A stretch of DNA of 64,000 nucleotides, taken from positions 310,001 through 374,000 of the forward strand of contig NZ_JBHLXC010000012.1 in the NCBI RefSeq assembly GCF_042432495.1. Direction: 5' to 3'. Within the stretch, counting starts at the first letter, position 1; every line of letters starts with the position of its first letter. Positions 49,302-57,822 of this stretch are shown here, in pieces. Source of the DNA: Pseudochelatococcus lubricantis. GTDB lineage: Bacteria; Pseudomonadota; Alphaproteobacteria; Rhizobiales; Beijerinckiaceae. The notes beneath the pieces were generated by a model, which did not search any database, had not been told where the DNA came from, and saw only the letters and a list, made by a program, of their open reading frames with translations. The translations under genes and the position numbers were made by a program.

Positions 49302-50219
49302 ATGGGGGGCTTGAGCTTGGCACGACTTCCAATTGATCTTGGCGCGTTGGAGGCTGTGATCGCTGTGGCCGAAACTGGCAGCTTCAGCGCCGCAGCCGGG
49401 CTGCTCTCGATCTCGCAATCGGCAGTTTCATCACGGATCCGGGTGGCGGAAGAAGTTCTTGGGGTTGAGTTATTTCACAGAACAACCCGACGGGTAATCC
49501 TGTCCGAACACGGCGCCCGCCTGAAGGCGCGCGCCGGAATGGCACTTTCCGACCTGCAAGCCATCATCGACGAATTCCGCGACGAAGCCCGCTTGATTCG
49601 AGGCCGGGTAAATGTTGGAGCAACACCCACCGTTTCAGCCATCGTATTACCAGGTATCGTTCGCGCATTCCAGGACACCTACCCAGGAATTAGGGTGACG
49701 ATTTATGATGATTTCTTCGGCATGGCATTGGAACGGGTCATGCGCGGCGAAGTGGATTTTGCAATCGCGCCTTATGACGAGCATATAGATAATGGATCTT
49801 TGCTATTGGAAAAATTTCTTTTTGAGGAAATGGTGGTAATTGTTCCCGAGGGCCATCCGCTTGCAGAAGGTGACTTCTCTCTTCAGCGAATGGCACAATA
49901 CCCTATCGTCTCAATGCCACCCCATTCGGCGACCTACCATTACATCCACCGTCTGTTTGCCGAGCACGGCTTGAGTTTTGAGCCGACGATGCAGACGATG
50001 CACGCTCTGTCGTCTATCGCCATAACCCGTTCCGGTCTCGCGAGCGCTTTCATTCCGGTGGGCCTGCAGAAAATTTGCAGCATGCACGGACTCGTGACAC
50101 TTCGGCTGCCTGACAAGGTGCTCGGGCGCTCGATCGCTATCGCAACCGCCCCCGACCGCAGCCTTACTCCGGCGGCACGCGCGCTGACAAACCTGATACG
50201 CATCAGCCATTATTGCTGA
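49302..50219 (+). CDS. LysR-family transcriptional regulator of the C5-acid operon
   Basis: The 305-residue protein has a LysR helix-turn-helix (ALEAVIAVAETGSFSAAAGLLSISQSAVSSRIRVAEEVLGVELFHRTTRRVILSEHG) and effector domain (RGRVNVGATPTVSAIVLPGIVRAFQDTYPGIRVTIYDD). It is divergent from the eleven-gene catabolic/TRAP operon and most likely activates it in the presence of the substrate, as RipR-like regulators are thought to do for itaconate genes. The start is uncertain: ATG at 49302, or TTG at 49317 preceded by a GGGGGG run at a better distance. Confidence 0.92.
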   Translation: MGGLSLARLPIDLGALEAVIAVAETGSFSAAAGLLSISQSAVSSRIRVAEEVLGVELFHRTTRRVILSEHGARLKARAGMALSDLQAIIDEFRDEARLIRGRVNVGATPTVSAIVLPGIVRAFQDTYPGIRVTIYDDFFGMALERVMRGEVDFAIAPYDEHIDNGSLLLEKFLFEEMVVIVPEGHPLAEGDFSLQRMAQYPIVSMPPHSATYHYIHRLFAEHGLSFEPTMQTMHALSSIAITRSGLASAFIPVGLQKICSMHGLVTLRLPDKVLGRSIAIATAPDRSLTPAARALTNLIRISHYC

Positions 50220-50401
50220 TCGATCCGCATCGTATATCCACGCTCCCACGCGAGGAACGACTTCTCCCTTGGCCGGCAACGAGCCCAACCCGGTCTGACC
50301 GTTCGACCAATGTGAGGTTATCGCATTCTGAAAGTTAGCGCGACGCTGATCCCCTCCTGCCGCTAGAACTCTGACCGGGCCATTCTCCGTGCGCATGAGC
50401 A

Positions 50402-50695
50402 ATGGAGATGTTGGCACGGAACGACGCTGGCAGGTCTACGACTGGTGCAAGCAGCTACGGATGGGGCAGCTTGCCGTGCACGAAAGTGGCGGCGTCGCCG
50501 ACGATGGATGCCACCTTCGGGGTGGAGATCGTCGTCGGTGATGTCGTGATCCGCGCCGGGGTCGGCGCCCTGCCCGCGAACCTTACGGGCCTGCCCGACC
50601 CCGCGCTGATCGCCCGGCTGATCCGCGCCGGGGCGTGGCAGCGGCGCATCCGCCGCTGCCTGGACGACGGTGACGACCGGCCGGCGGAGAACTGA
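50402..50695 (+). pseudogene. IS66-family TnpA remnant, internally deleted
   Basis: The frame begins MEMLARNDAGR, like the start of IS66-type OrfA/TnpA (MEvL..neGRRRW). It ends FGVEIVVGDVVIRAGVGALP with PALIARLIRA, matching the typical TnpA C-terminus (IEIVVG..VRVG.......LARVLRALR). The helix-turn-helix middle is missing or replaced. No tnpB or tnpC follows. It is a leftover of an old insertion next to the EamA gene. Confidence 0.55.
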
Positions 50696-50705
50696 CCGGG
50701 CCCCG

Positions 50706-51608
50706 CTACAACAGCACGAGGATCAGTATCCCCAGAACGATGAGAAGGCAGCCCGCCGCCTCGAACCGGTTGATCCGCTCGCGGAACACGAAGACGGTGA
50801 AGGCGAAGGCGAAGATCATCTCGACCTGCCCCAGCGCCTTGACGACGGCGGCCTGTTGCACGGTCATGGCCGTGAACCAGCACAGCGAGGCGGTAGCGCC
50901 GACGAAGCCGACGAACAGCGACGGTTTCCATGCCCGGCGGATGCGAGCGAGTTCGTCCCGCTCCCGCCACAGCAGCCAGACCAGCATGGCGGCGGCCTGA
51001 AACAGGATGACGCAGGCCAGCGTGATGGTTGCCTGGACGATGAAGTTCGACCCGGCAAGCGACAGGGACGCGGCGCGGTAGGCCACTGCGCTGGCTGCGA
51101 AGGCGAGCCCGGACGTCAGGCCGATGGCGACGCTGCGCGTGCGGAGCGAGGTGAACAGCGACCGCAGGCTCACTTTCGTATGCGCGACCGAGATGAGCAT
51201 GACGCCGAGCACGCTGATGGCGACGGCGGCCAGCGCGCCCACGGTCGGGACCTCCGCGAGCAGCACCGCGCCGAGGATCACCGCCTGCGCGGGTTCGGTG
51301 CGTGAATACGCGGTACCGATGGCGAAATTGCGGAACGAGAACAGGTGCACGAGCAGATAGGTCGCCGCGATCTGCGTGAATCCTCCCACCGCCACCCAGC
51401 CGACGAACGCCGGATTGAACGCCGGGACCGCAGCACCCGTCACGCGCAGGACCAGGAAAAGATACAGCACGGCAAACGGCGCGCCGAATCCGAAGCGGAC
51501 GAAGGTCGCCCCGGATGTGCCCATGACGCCCTTGAGATGCTTCTGCCCGGCCGATCTCAAATTCTGAAGAAACGCCGCAATAACGGTTGCTGGTATCCAG
51601 ATATCCAT
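50706..51608 (-). CDS. EamA/DMT-family drug-metabolite transporter
   Basis: The 300-residue protein has ten predicted membrane helices in two five-helix repeats. Typical EamA features are FALYTLLS-like glycines in FAIGTAYSRTEPAQAVILGAVLLAEVPTVGALAAVAISVLGVMLI and the repeat copy VVKALGQVEMIFAFAFTVFVFRERINRFEAAGCLLIVLGILIL. Members export metabolites or take up small solutes; substrate unknown. It stands alone, convergent with the IS66 remnant. Confidence 0.9.
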   Translation of the reverse strand: MDIWIPATVIAAFLQNLRSAGQKHLKGVMGTSGATFVRFGFGAPFAVLYLFLVLRVTGAAVPAFNPAFVGWVAVGGFTQIAATYLLVHLFSFRNFAIGTAYSRTEPAQAVILGAVLLAEVPTVGALAAVAISVLGVMLISVAHTKVSLRSLFTSLRTRSVAIGLTSGLAFAASAVAYRAASLSLAGSNFIVQATITLACVILFQAAAMLVWLLWRERDELARIRRAWKPSLFVGFVGATASLCWFTAMTVQQAAVVKALGQVEMIFAFAFTVFVFRERINRFEAAGCLLIVLGILILVLL

Positions 51609-51658
51609 GGAACGAAAGTGCTTTCACGGCGGGAGAAGATGAACATCACAGGGTTATA

Positions 51659-52873
51659 TTATCGAACCGGCCCGGTCGAGACCTCCGACAACCCCAGCCA
51701 ATGGGCGAGTGACGCGAGTTCAACGCGGAGCGCGTCCCTCGTCTCCGGCGGAGCCTTCGGTTCGAGATGCACGGCGTGCACGAGAAGACGCGAAGCCTTG
51801 CGGTCGGACTTCAGGTCTACGCGCGCCACGAGCCTGTCGCCGAGCAGAAAGGGCAGCACGTAATAGCCGTGCTGACGCTTCGCAGCCGGCACATAGATTT
51901 CGATCCTGTAGCGGAAGCCGAACAGGCGCTCGGTGCGCGTACGCTCCCAGACGAGCGGGTCGAACGGAGCGAGCAGCGCCTGAGCGTCGACCCGGCGCGG
52001 GCGGCGGGCCTCGTGATGCAGGAAGGCCGGGGGCCAGCCGGGAACTGCGACCGGGATCAGCACTTCCTCCTCGACCAGCGCCGCAATGGCGGCCTTCGCA
52101 TCCTCCGGTCCGATGCGGAAATAGTCGCGCAATTCGCCCACCGTCGCGATGCCGAGGGCGCGTGCCGATCGCTCGATCAGGGAGCGGTGGGCCTCGGCCT
52201 CCGGCAGCGTCGGCAATGCGAGAACGGCCGGCTGGATCACCCTTTCCATGAGATCGTAGACGCGCTCGAAACTGCGTTGCCGCGTGGCGGTGGTGATATG
52301 GCCGGCATAGAAGAGCCATTCGAGCATGCGCTTGGAATCGCTCCACTCCCACCAGCCGGCGCGGCTCGACTCGAAGTCGGAGGCGGCAAGCGGCCCTTCC
52401 TGCCGGATGCGCTCCAGCGCCTTCATCGCCTCCTCGCGGCGCTCGCCCGCGAAGACGCGCATGCCTGCATAGCCGGCCTCACCCCGGTCCGCCCGCGCCA
52501 TGCGCCAGCGCAGGAGAGGATGGGTATCCAAAGGCAGCAGCGAGGCCTCGTGCGCCCAGTATTCGAAAAGCCGCCGCTCTTTCCGCTGCCCCCACGCCGC
52601 GCGGTCGAGAAGCGTCCGGTCGTAGGCACCTAGCCGCGAGAATGCAGGCAGGTAATGCGCCCGCGCGAGGACGTTGACGCTGTCGATCTGATGCAGGCCC
52701 AGCCGCCCCACGACGCGGTGCAGATGGCCTTGATCGACGCGGACGGGACGCGCCGATCCGAACCCCTGGGCGGCAAGCGCGATGCGTCGTGCCTGTGCGA
52801 CGCTGATCTCCCCGGTCTGTGGCGGCACGGCATCCCCGCGATCATTCGGCGCGGATCGCGCCCGGACAATCAT
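51659..52873 (-). CDS. AlkZ/YcaQ-like DNA glycosylase (winged-helix HTH_42 family)
   Basis: The 404-residue protein matches the AlkZ/YcaQ family: an N-terminal ARRIALAAQGF helix, the LGLHQIDSVNVLARAHYLPAFSRLGAYD segment carrying the catalytic-type QxD motif (Q62-I63-D64), EYWAHEASLLP, and a C-terminal region with LLAPFDPLVWERTRTERLFGFRYRIEIYVPAAKRQHGYYVLPFLLGDRLVARVDLKSDR. E. coli YcaQ unhooks interstrand crosslinks with the same QxD residues, and Streptomyces AlkZ protects against azinomycin. It may repair bulky alkylation damage; here it is solitary and not next to a toxin-biosynthesis cluster. Confidence 0.85.
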   Translation of the reverse strand: MIVRARSAPNDRGDAVPPQTGEISVAQARRIALAAQGFGSARPVRVDQGHLHRVVGRLGLHQIDSVNVLARAHYLPAFSRLGAYDRTLLDRAAWGQRKERRLFEYWAHEASLLPLDTHPLLRWRMARADRGEAGYAGMRVFAGERREEAMKALERIRQEGPLAASDFESSRAGWWEWSDSKRMLEWLFYAGHITTATRQRSFERVYDLMERVIQPAVLALPTLPEAEAHRSLIERSARALGIATVGELRDYFRIGPEDAKAAIAALVEEEVLIPVAVPGWPPAFLHHEARRPRRVDAQALLAPFDPLVWERTRTERLFGFRYRIEIYVPAAKRQHGYYVLPFLLGDRLVARVDLKSDRKASRLLVHAVHLEPKAPPETRDALRVELASLAHWLGLSEVSTGPVR

Positions 52874-53227
52874 TCGACAATAACCGATTCGTCCCGACCC
52901 GGGATCGCAGACTCCACCCGGATCCCGAGCCGTCCCGCATGAAACCGGTCGTCTTGCATTGCGAGGCTCGCCGGCTGCGGCGCTCGGACCGTGTCACCGG
53001 CCGGGCAGGTGGTATGCCTGCCGAAAATAGGATCGGAAAGCGAGCATCTGCGGCGAAAGCTCCATGAAAGCTCCATGTCGCGCCGCCAGGCTAGCCCGAC
53101 GTCCATGGCGGGAATCTGTCATCAAGTGTATTACTCTTCGGAGGTTCTGACCGGCTCGTTACCCCCCCTCGATACGCCACCCTCAGCAAACCGTCATCAC
53201 CCAGATTCCGACATAGCTCCCGGAAAG
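52874..53227. other. Gene-free region between the glycosylase start and the SfnB-like gene end
   Basis: No gene is supported. The 354 bp should include the promoter of the glycosylase gene and the terminator of the organosulfur unit (both minus strand). A short direct repeat GAAAGCTCCATG occurs twice around 53056-53078. No terminator hairpin was recognised. Confidence 0.5.
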
Positions 53228-54490
53228 TTACTCCTCCCGACCGCCTCTGTCCGGCGTATCGGATCGATGGGCCTTGCTGTCAAAAAGGGTAATGGGTGGT
53301 GCGATGCCCGCGAGGATGTACTGCCCGACGTCGCGCTCCCTGTAGCTGACCGGATCGCTCAGCGTATGGGTCCGAACGTTGCGCCAGAACCTGTCGAAAC
53401 CATAGGTGGATGCCGTCGATCTTGCCCCCATCACCTCGAAAATCCGCGAGGTGACCTCGAGTGAGACTTCGGTCGCCACGATCTTGGCCTGATAGACGTC
53501 GCAGGCGACTGCGGCCCTCTGGTCCGGATCGAGCGCGTACCCTGCGTCGCCCGCCCGCTGGAGGCGGTCCCCGATGTCATCGGCAAACGCCTCCGCCGCA
53601 CCCAGGTGCGCCGAAAGGCGGCCGATCGTCGCCGCGATATAGGGGTCCTTCGTTGCCGAAGAAGCGATTGAACCGGGCCACGGACGAGTATGCTCCTTGA
53701 CATAAGCGACAGCGTGCGTCAGGGCCGCGCGCGCGGCGCCGAGATAGATATTCGAGAAGAACAGCTGGATCCTCGGCGTAGTAAGGTCGAGGTGGGACGG
53801 CGCATCGTCGGGCTGTGGCAGAATGATGTCCTCGTCGCGGACAGAGACATCGACGAAATCGATACTGCCGCTCATGGTGAGCCGCTGCCCGAGGTTGTCC
53901 CAGTCGTCGTTGATGGTCACGCCGGCACGGCTCGTCGGCACGGAAAGCTGAAGCCGGCGGGTTCCCTCCCCGTCACGCAGGACGGCTGCCAGCATCAGCC
54001 TGTCGGAGACGCCGGCGCCCGTGCAGAATGTCTTGCGCCCCGACAGCGCATAACGATCGGGGGAAGCGCGTGACAACACGAGATCGGGATCGCGCGGATT
54101 GACCGCCGCGCTCCACAGCAACCTGCGCGACGCCGTCTCCCTGATCAGCGCTGCCGTCACCTCGTCCGTGCGGCCGAATAGGGATGTCGCCTGAACGTAG
54201 TGATTTCCCAGGATCTGGGCAATCGACATGTCCCCCTCGGCGACGGTGCGCAGGATGCGGAACGCCTGCCGCCAGTTGCCCCCGCCCCCTCCCACCGTGC
54301 GCGGATGGAGGAAGGCGAGCAGCCCTGCCTGACGCAACAGCCCGATTTCGCCATGCGGGGGAGCGGTCTGCCGCTCGCGGGCGTTGGCGGTTTCCGCAAG
54401 GCGGACCGCTACCTGGCGCGCGCGGTCAAGGGCGCCGGCGAAACCGGCTCCATTATCGGCAACGTCGGCGGAATCGCATTCCCGGCTCAT
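53228..54490 (-). CDS. Acyl-CoA dehydrogenase-like flavin-dependent monooxygenase (SfnB/DszC type)
   Basis: The 420-residue protein has an acyl-CoA dehydrogenase fold, but its motifs fit the SfnB/DszC branch: GLLRQAGLLAFLHPRTVGGGGGNWRQAFRILRTVAEGDMSIAQILGNHY, GRKTFCTGAGVSDRLMLAAV, DNLGQRLTMSGSIDFVDVSV and IFEVMGARSTASTYGFDRFWRNVRTHTLSDPVSYRERDVGQYIL (the R.HTLHDPV-like C-terminus diagnostic of this group). Such enzymes use reduced flavin to attack C-S or N-containing compounds. The start overlaps the binding-protein stop (ATGA), giving a coupled unit with the binding protein and LLM monooxygenase. Confidence 0.88.
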   Translation of the reverse strand: MSRECDSADVADNGAGFAGALDRARQVAVRLAETANARERQTAPPHGEIGLLRQAGLLAFLHPRTVGGGGGNWRQAFRILRTVAEGDMSIAQILGNHYVQATSLFGRTDEVTAALIRETASRRLLWSAAVNPRDPDLVLSRASPDRYALSGRKTFCTGAGVSDRLMLAAVLRDGEGTRRLQLSVPTSRAGVTINDDWDNLGQRLTMSGSIDFVDVSVRDEDIILPQPDDAPSHLDLTTPRIQLFFSNIYLGAARAALTHAVAYVKEHTRPWPGSIASSATKDPYIAATIGRLSAHLGAAEAFADDIGDRLQRAGDAGYALDPDQRAAVACDVYQAKIVATEVSLEVTSRIFEVMGARSTASTYGFDRFWRNVRTHTLSDPVSYRERDVGQYILAGIAPPITLFDSKAHRSDTPDRGGREE

Positions 54491-56109
54491 TCTTTTATGA
54501 ACACATCGGCCAGATTGCCGCGCAATCCGTCCGCGGTAACGGTGTGGTCGTGGACTTTCCTGTTGAACAAGGTTACCTGCTTGACGGTGATTGTGTTGAT
54601 GAGCGGGATTTCGCGGGCAACGATCTGCTGGAACCGTGCGAAGAGATCATAGCGCTTCTTTTCGTCAGGTTCGATGGCGGCGGTTTCCAGCAGGGCATCC
54701 ACTTCGCTATTGGCGTAGTGCGAGGCGTTCGAGAACGGCACGCCCTTGACGAAGCTCTTGCTCCAGTAACCGCGCTGCACGCCGACCGTCGGGTCGAAGG
54801 TATTGCTCAGGCCGTTGCTGACGAAGTCGAAATCGCGGTCCGTATAGACGCGCTTGATCCAGGCACTGAGATCCTGGGAGCGGATGGTGACGTCGATGCC
54901 GATCCGGGCGAGGTTGTTCTTGAGATAGGCCGCGAGATTCTGGAACTCCGATCCATAGGGCAGGTAGTCGTGCGTGATGCGGAAACGCACGCCGTCCGGC
55001 CCCCGTGGATAGCCGGCCTCGTTCAGAAGCGCATTGGCCTTGTCCAGATCGAAGGGATAGGTCTCTACACCGTCGTAGTAGAAGCGTTTCAGCAACGGGC
55101 TTATCGGCGACGGCGCCACGATGCCATAGCCATTGTAGACAACATCGAGGATGGTCTGGCGATCGATGGCATGGGCGATTGCCTGGCGCACCCGCAAGTC
55201 CTTGAAATAAGGCTTGTCCAGATTGAATTCCAGCTGGTGCTGATTGGGGCTGTAGCTGTAGCCGTCCTGCGTATACGCGATATGCGGCAGCGCCTGAAGC
55301 CGCTTGATCTCGGAGAGCGCCACCGGATTTTCGCTCGCGACCAGCAGTTCTCCGGTTTCGAGTGCCGCCGCGCGGGCGTTGATATCCGCGATGAAGCGTG
55401 CGACGAGACGATCGACATACGGCTTCGGCTGGTCCCAGTAATCCGGATTGCGTTCGAATACCGCGCTGGTGCCACGTTCCCACGCCCTGAAGATATAGGC
55501 GCCGGTACCGATCGGCGATAGGCTGGCCGGATTCTTGGCCGGGCTGTCGAGGCTGTCGTAGACATGGGCCGCGACGATTGGGGATTCCGCCGCCGACAGC
55601 GCATAGAGAAGATAGGGTGCGGGCTGGGAGAGCGCGATTTCGACGGTATGGTCGTCGGGGGCCCTCAGAGCCTCGACGTTGGCGAAGGTCTGCTTGCCGC
55701 GTGGGTGCCACGCTTTGAGCAGCTCGATCGACCGCACCACGTCGACGGCCCGGAACGGCTTTCCGTCGTGCCAGCGGACGCCTTCCCGCAGGGAAAACGT
55801 GTAGAGCTTTCCATCGGGCGACACGGTCCAGCCCGTGGCGAGCTGCGGTTGCGGGGTCAGATCGAAATCGTATTTGAGCAAGCCCTCGTGCACCTTCGAG
55901 CTGACCCTCTGCTCGGCGCCTGATGTCGTCGCGATGCTGACGAGGGATGTCGGTTCCGGGTAGACGAGGAAGGTCAGCGTCCCGCCATGGACGGGCGCGG
56001 CCGCTTCGTCGGCGAACACGACGGAAGGAACCCCGAGAGACGCAAGCAGGGTCACGGAAAGACTGGACTGAAGAAGCTCGCGGCGGCTTCGTGAAAATGT
56101 GCTGCTCAT
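54487..56109 (-). CDS. ABC transporter substrate-binding protein, family 5 (peptide/nickel type)
   Basis: The 540-residue protein begins with a twin-arginine-like signal (SRSRRELLQSSLSVTLLASLG, cleavage near VFA). The mature domain matches family 5 binding proteins: GGTLTFLVYPEPTSLVSI, YTFSLREGVRWHDGKPFRAVDVV, NPASLSPIGTGAYIFRAWERG, VRQAIAHAIDRQTILDVVYNG and ANALLNEAGYPRGPDGVRF. The ATG at 56109 with a CAGGTG ribosome-binding site is chosen over an upstream GTG. No cognate permeases are adjacent, so it is an orphan binding protein linked to oxygenases that may process its ligand. Confidence 0.9.
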   Translation of the reverse strand: MSSTFSRSRRELLQSSLSVTLLASLGVPSVVFADEAAAPVHGGTLTFLVYPEPTSLVSIATTSGAEQRVSSKVHEGLLKYDFDLTPQPQLATGWTVSPDGKLYTFSLREGVRWHDGKPFRAVDVVRSIELLKAWHPRGKQTFANVEALRAPDDHTVEIALSQPAPYLLYALSAAESPIVAAHVYDSLDSPAKNPASLSPIGTGAYIFRAWERGTSAVFERNPDYWDQPKPYVDRLVARFIADINARAAALETGELLVASENPVALSEIKRLQALPHIAYTQDGYSYSPNQHQLEFNLDKPYFKDLRVRQAIAHAIDRQTILDVVYNGYGIVAPSPISPLLKRFYYDGVETYPFDLDKANALLNEAGYPRGPDGVRFRITHDYLPYGSEFQNLAAYLKNNLARIGIDVTIRSQDLSAWIKRVYTDRDFDFVSNGLSNTFDPTVGVQRGYWSKSFVKGVPFSNASHYANSEVDALLETAAIEPDEKKRYDLFARFQQIVAREIPLINTITVKQVTLFNRKVHDHTVTADGLRGNLADVFIKE

Positions 56110-56135
56110 GCTGTCACCTGATTTTCGTGTTGACG

Positions 56136-57473
56136 TCACGCCACATGACGGTCGATGGACGTGAAATGTTCTTTTCGGGGAATGCCGAGATGACTACGCA
56201 ATGTCGATCCGGCGTATTCCTTCCTGAACAGACCCCTTTCCTGAAGGATCGGAACGACCTGCGACGCAAACTTCTCGAAATGTTGCGGGTAGAGCGCGGG
56301 CAGGACGATGAACCCGTCGGCGCCGCCGGCCCTGAACCATTGCTCCATGACCCCGGCAACCGTCTCCGGCGTCCCGATGACCGTGTGATGGCCCCGCGCA
56401 CCCGCGATCGCGGTATATGTCTGGCGTATCGTGAGCCGACCGGATCGCGCGATGCCACGGATGAGTTCGAGACGGCTCTGAATGGCGTTGCTCCCGCCGA
56501 GTTCCGGCAGGGGCGCATCTGGAGACAGGCCGGACAGGTCGACGCCGCCCAGCAGCCGCGAGAGCATGGCCATTCCCACTTCGGGATCAATCAGCCCCTG
56601 CAGCTCTGCGAACGCGCGTTGCGCCTCCTCCTCCGTGTCCCCGACCACGGGCATGAGGCCGGGCAGCACTTTCAGCGCGTCGGCGGGGCGACCCGCCTTC
56701 TCCACCTGCTGCCGCAAGCCTGTGCGGAAGGCGATAGCGGATTCCAGATTGGGCTGGGCGGTGAAGACGACATCGGCCGTTCTCGCCGCGAGCTTCTGTC
56801 CCGCTGCGGACGACCCTGCCTGCACGATCACCGGATGCCCCTGCGGGGAACGGGCGATGTTAAGCGGTCCCTCGACGGCAAAGTGTTCGTCCCGGTAGCC
56901 GGCGGGGAATACGCGCTGGGGATCGAAATACTGTCCGTCCGCCTTGTCGGCTGTGAATGCGTCGTCGGACCAGCTGTCCCAGAGTTTCCTCACGACATCG
57001 ACGTAGGACTCGGCGCGCGCATATCGTTCGGCATGCGGCAGGTGCTCGTCGAAGCCGAAGTTGCGTGCCTCCGCCACGGATACGGAAGTGACGAGGTTCC
57101 AGGCCGCGCGCCCGCCGCCGAGATGGTCCAGGGAGGCGAACTGCCGCGCGACGTGAAAAGGCGCCGTGTATGACGTGGACGCAGTTGCCGCAAGGCCGAT
57201 ACGCTCAGTATGCACGGCAAGCGCGGATAGGAGCGTCAATGGCTCCAGATGGACACCGTGCCCCATTCGGCTGGTGATGTGTGGCCCTTGTTCGAAATTG
57301 CGCACTGCAAGGCCGTCTGCAAGAAAGACCATATCGAACCGGGATTCCTCGGCTGCCCGGACGACCGCAAGCTGCGTGCGGAAATCCATCCCGGCCAGGG
57401 AACTGCTTCCGGGATGTCGCCATGCGGCAAGGTGGTGGCCCGGCCCGCGCAGGAACAACCCGAGATGTATCAT
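56136..57473 (-). CDS. LLM-class flavin-dependent monooxygenase (NtaA/SnaA/DszA family)
   Basis: The 445-residue TIM-barrel flavoenzyme has the family marks HLGLFLRGPGHHLAAWRHPGS at the start, ESRFDMVFLADGLAVRN, EPLTLLSALAVHTERIGLAATASTSYTAPFHVARQFASLDHLGGGRAAWNLVTS, and PQGHPVIVQAGSSAAGQKLAARTADVVFTAQPNLE. Relatives (NtaA, DszA, SoxA) oxidise nitrilotriacetate, sulfones and similar compounds with FMNH2. The ATG at 57473 with GGCGGA upstream is preferred to a TTG at 57485. It heads a unit with the family-5 binding protein and the SfnB-like protein; an organosulfur or chelator substrate is inferred. A flavin reductase is not adjacent. Confidence 0.92.
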   Translation of the reverse strand: MIHLGLFLRGPGHHLAAWRHPGSSSLAGMDFRTQLAVVRAAEESRFDMVFLADGLAVRNFEQGPHITSRMGHGVHLEPLTLLSALAVHTERIGLAATASTSYTAPFHVARQFASLDHLGGGRAAWNLVTSVSVAEARNFGFDEHLPHAERYARAESYVDVVRKLWDSWSDDAFTADKADGQYFDPQRVFPAGYRDEHFAVEGPLNIARSPQGHPVIVQAGSSAAGQKLAARTADVVFTAQPNLESAIAFRTGLRQQVEKAGRPADALKVLPGLMPVVGDTEEEAQRAFAELQGLIDPEVGMAMLSRLLGGVDLSGLSPDAPLPELGGSNAIQSRLELIRGIARSGRLTIRQTYTAIAGARGHHTVIGTPETVAGVMEQWFRAGGADGFIVLPALYPQHFEKFASQVVPILQERGLFRKEYAGSTLRSHLGIPRKEHFTSIDRHVA

Positions 57474-57822
57474 TCGTTCCGCCAATCCCGTCTCCCACTA
57501 CATCCCGAAAGGCCAAAGCACAGCCCGCCCCAGCTCCGGAAAGCGGCTTGCAGCCACGCCTCGCAGCGGACAGACAATCAGGGGGCGTCAACCAGCAATC
57601 ATTATTTTCGTGGGGAGCCGGGCGCTCAAACCAAAATTTCTATCGGTGCAGAAATTATACTTTCTTGCCGGCAAGCGACGCGCACGTCTACTCAGGGCCG
57701 ATGATAGCGGCATCCGTGTCACCCTCTTCCAGCTCCACGTCAGGCTCCCGGCACCCGTGGCCCGGCGCTGTCCACGACGGTTGCCGACAGTTCAGCGCTG
57801 ACAGTATGGAACAATCCAGACG
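57474..57822. other. Divergent intergenic region between the LLM and FAD-protein genes
   Basis: These 349 bp hold the two divergent promoters. No operator was recognised. The segment around 57600-57670 (TTATTTTCGTG, AAATTATACTTTCTTGCCG) is AT-richer and is the best candidate for promoter elements. Confidence 0.5.
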
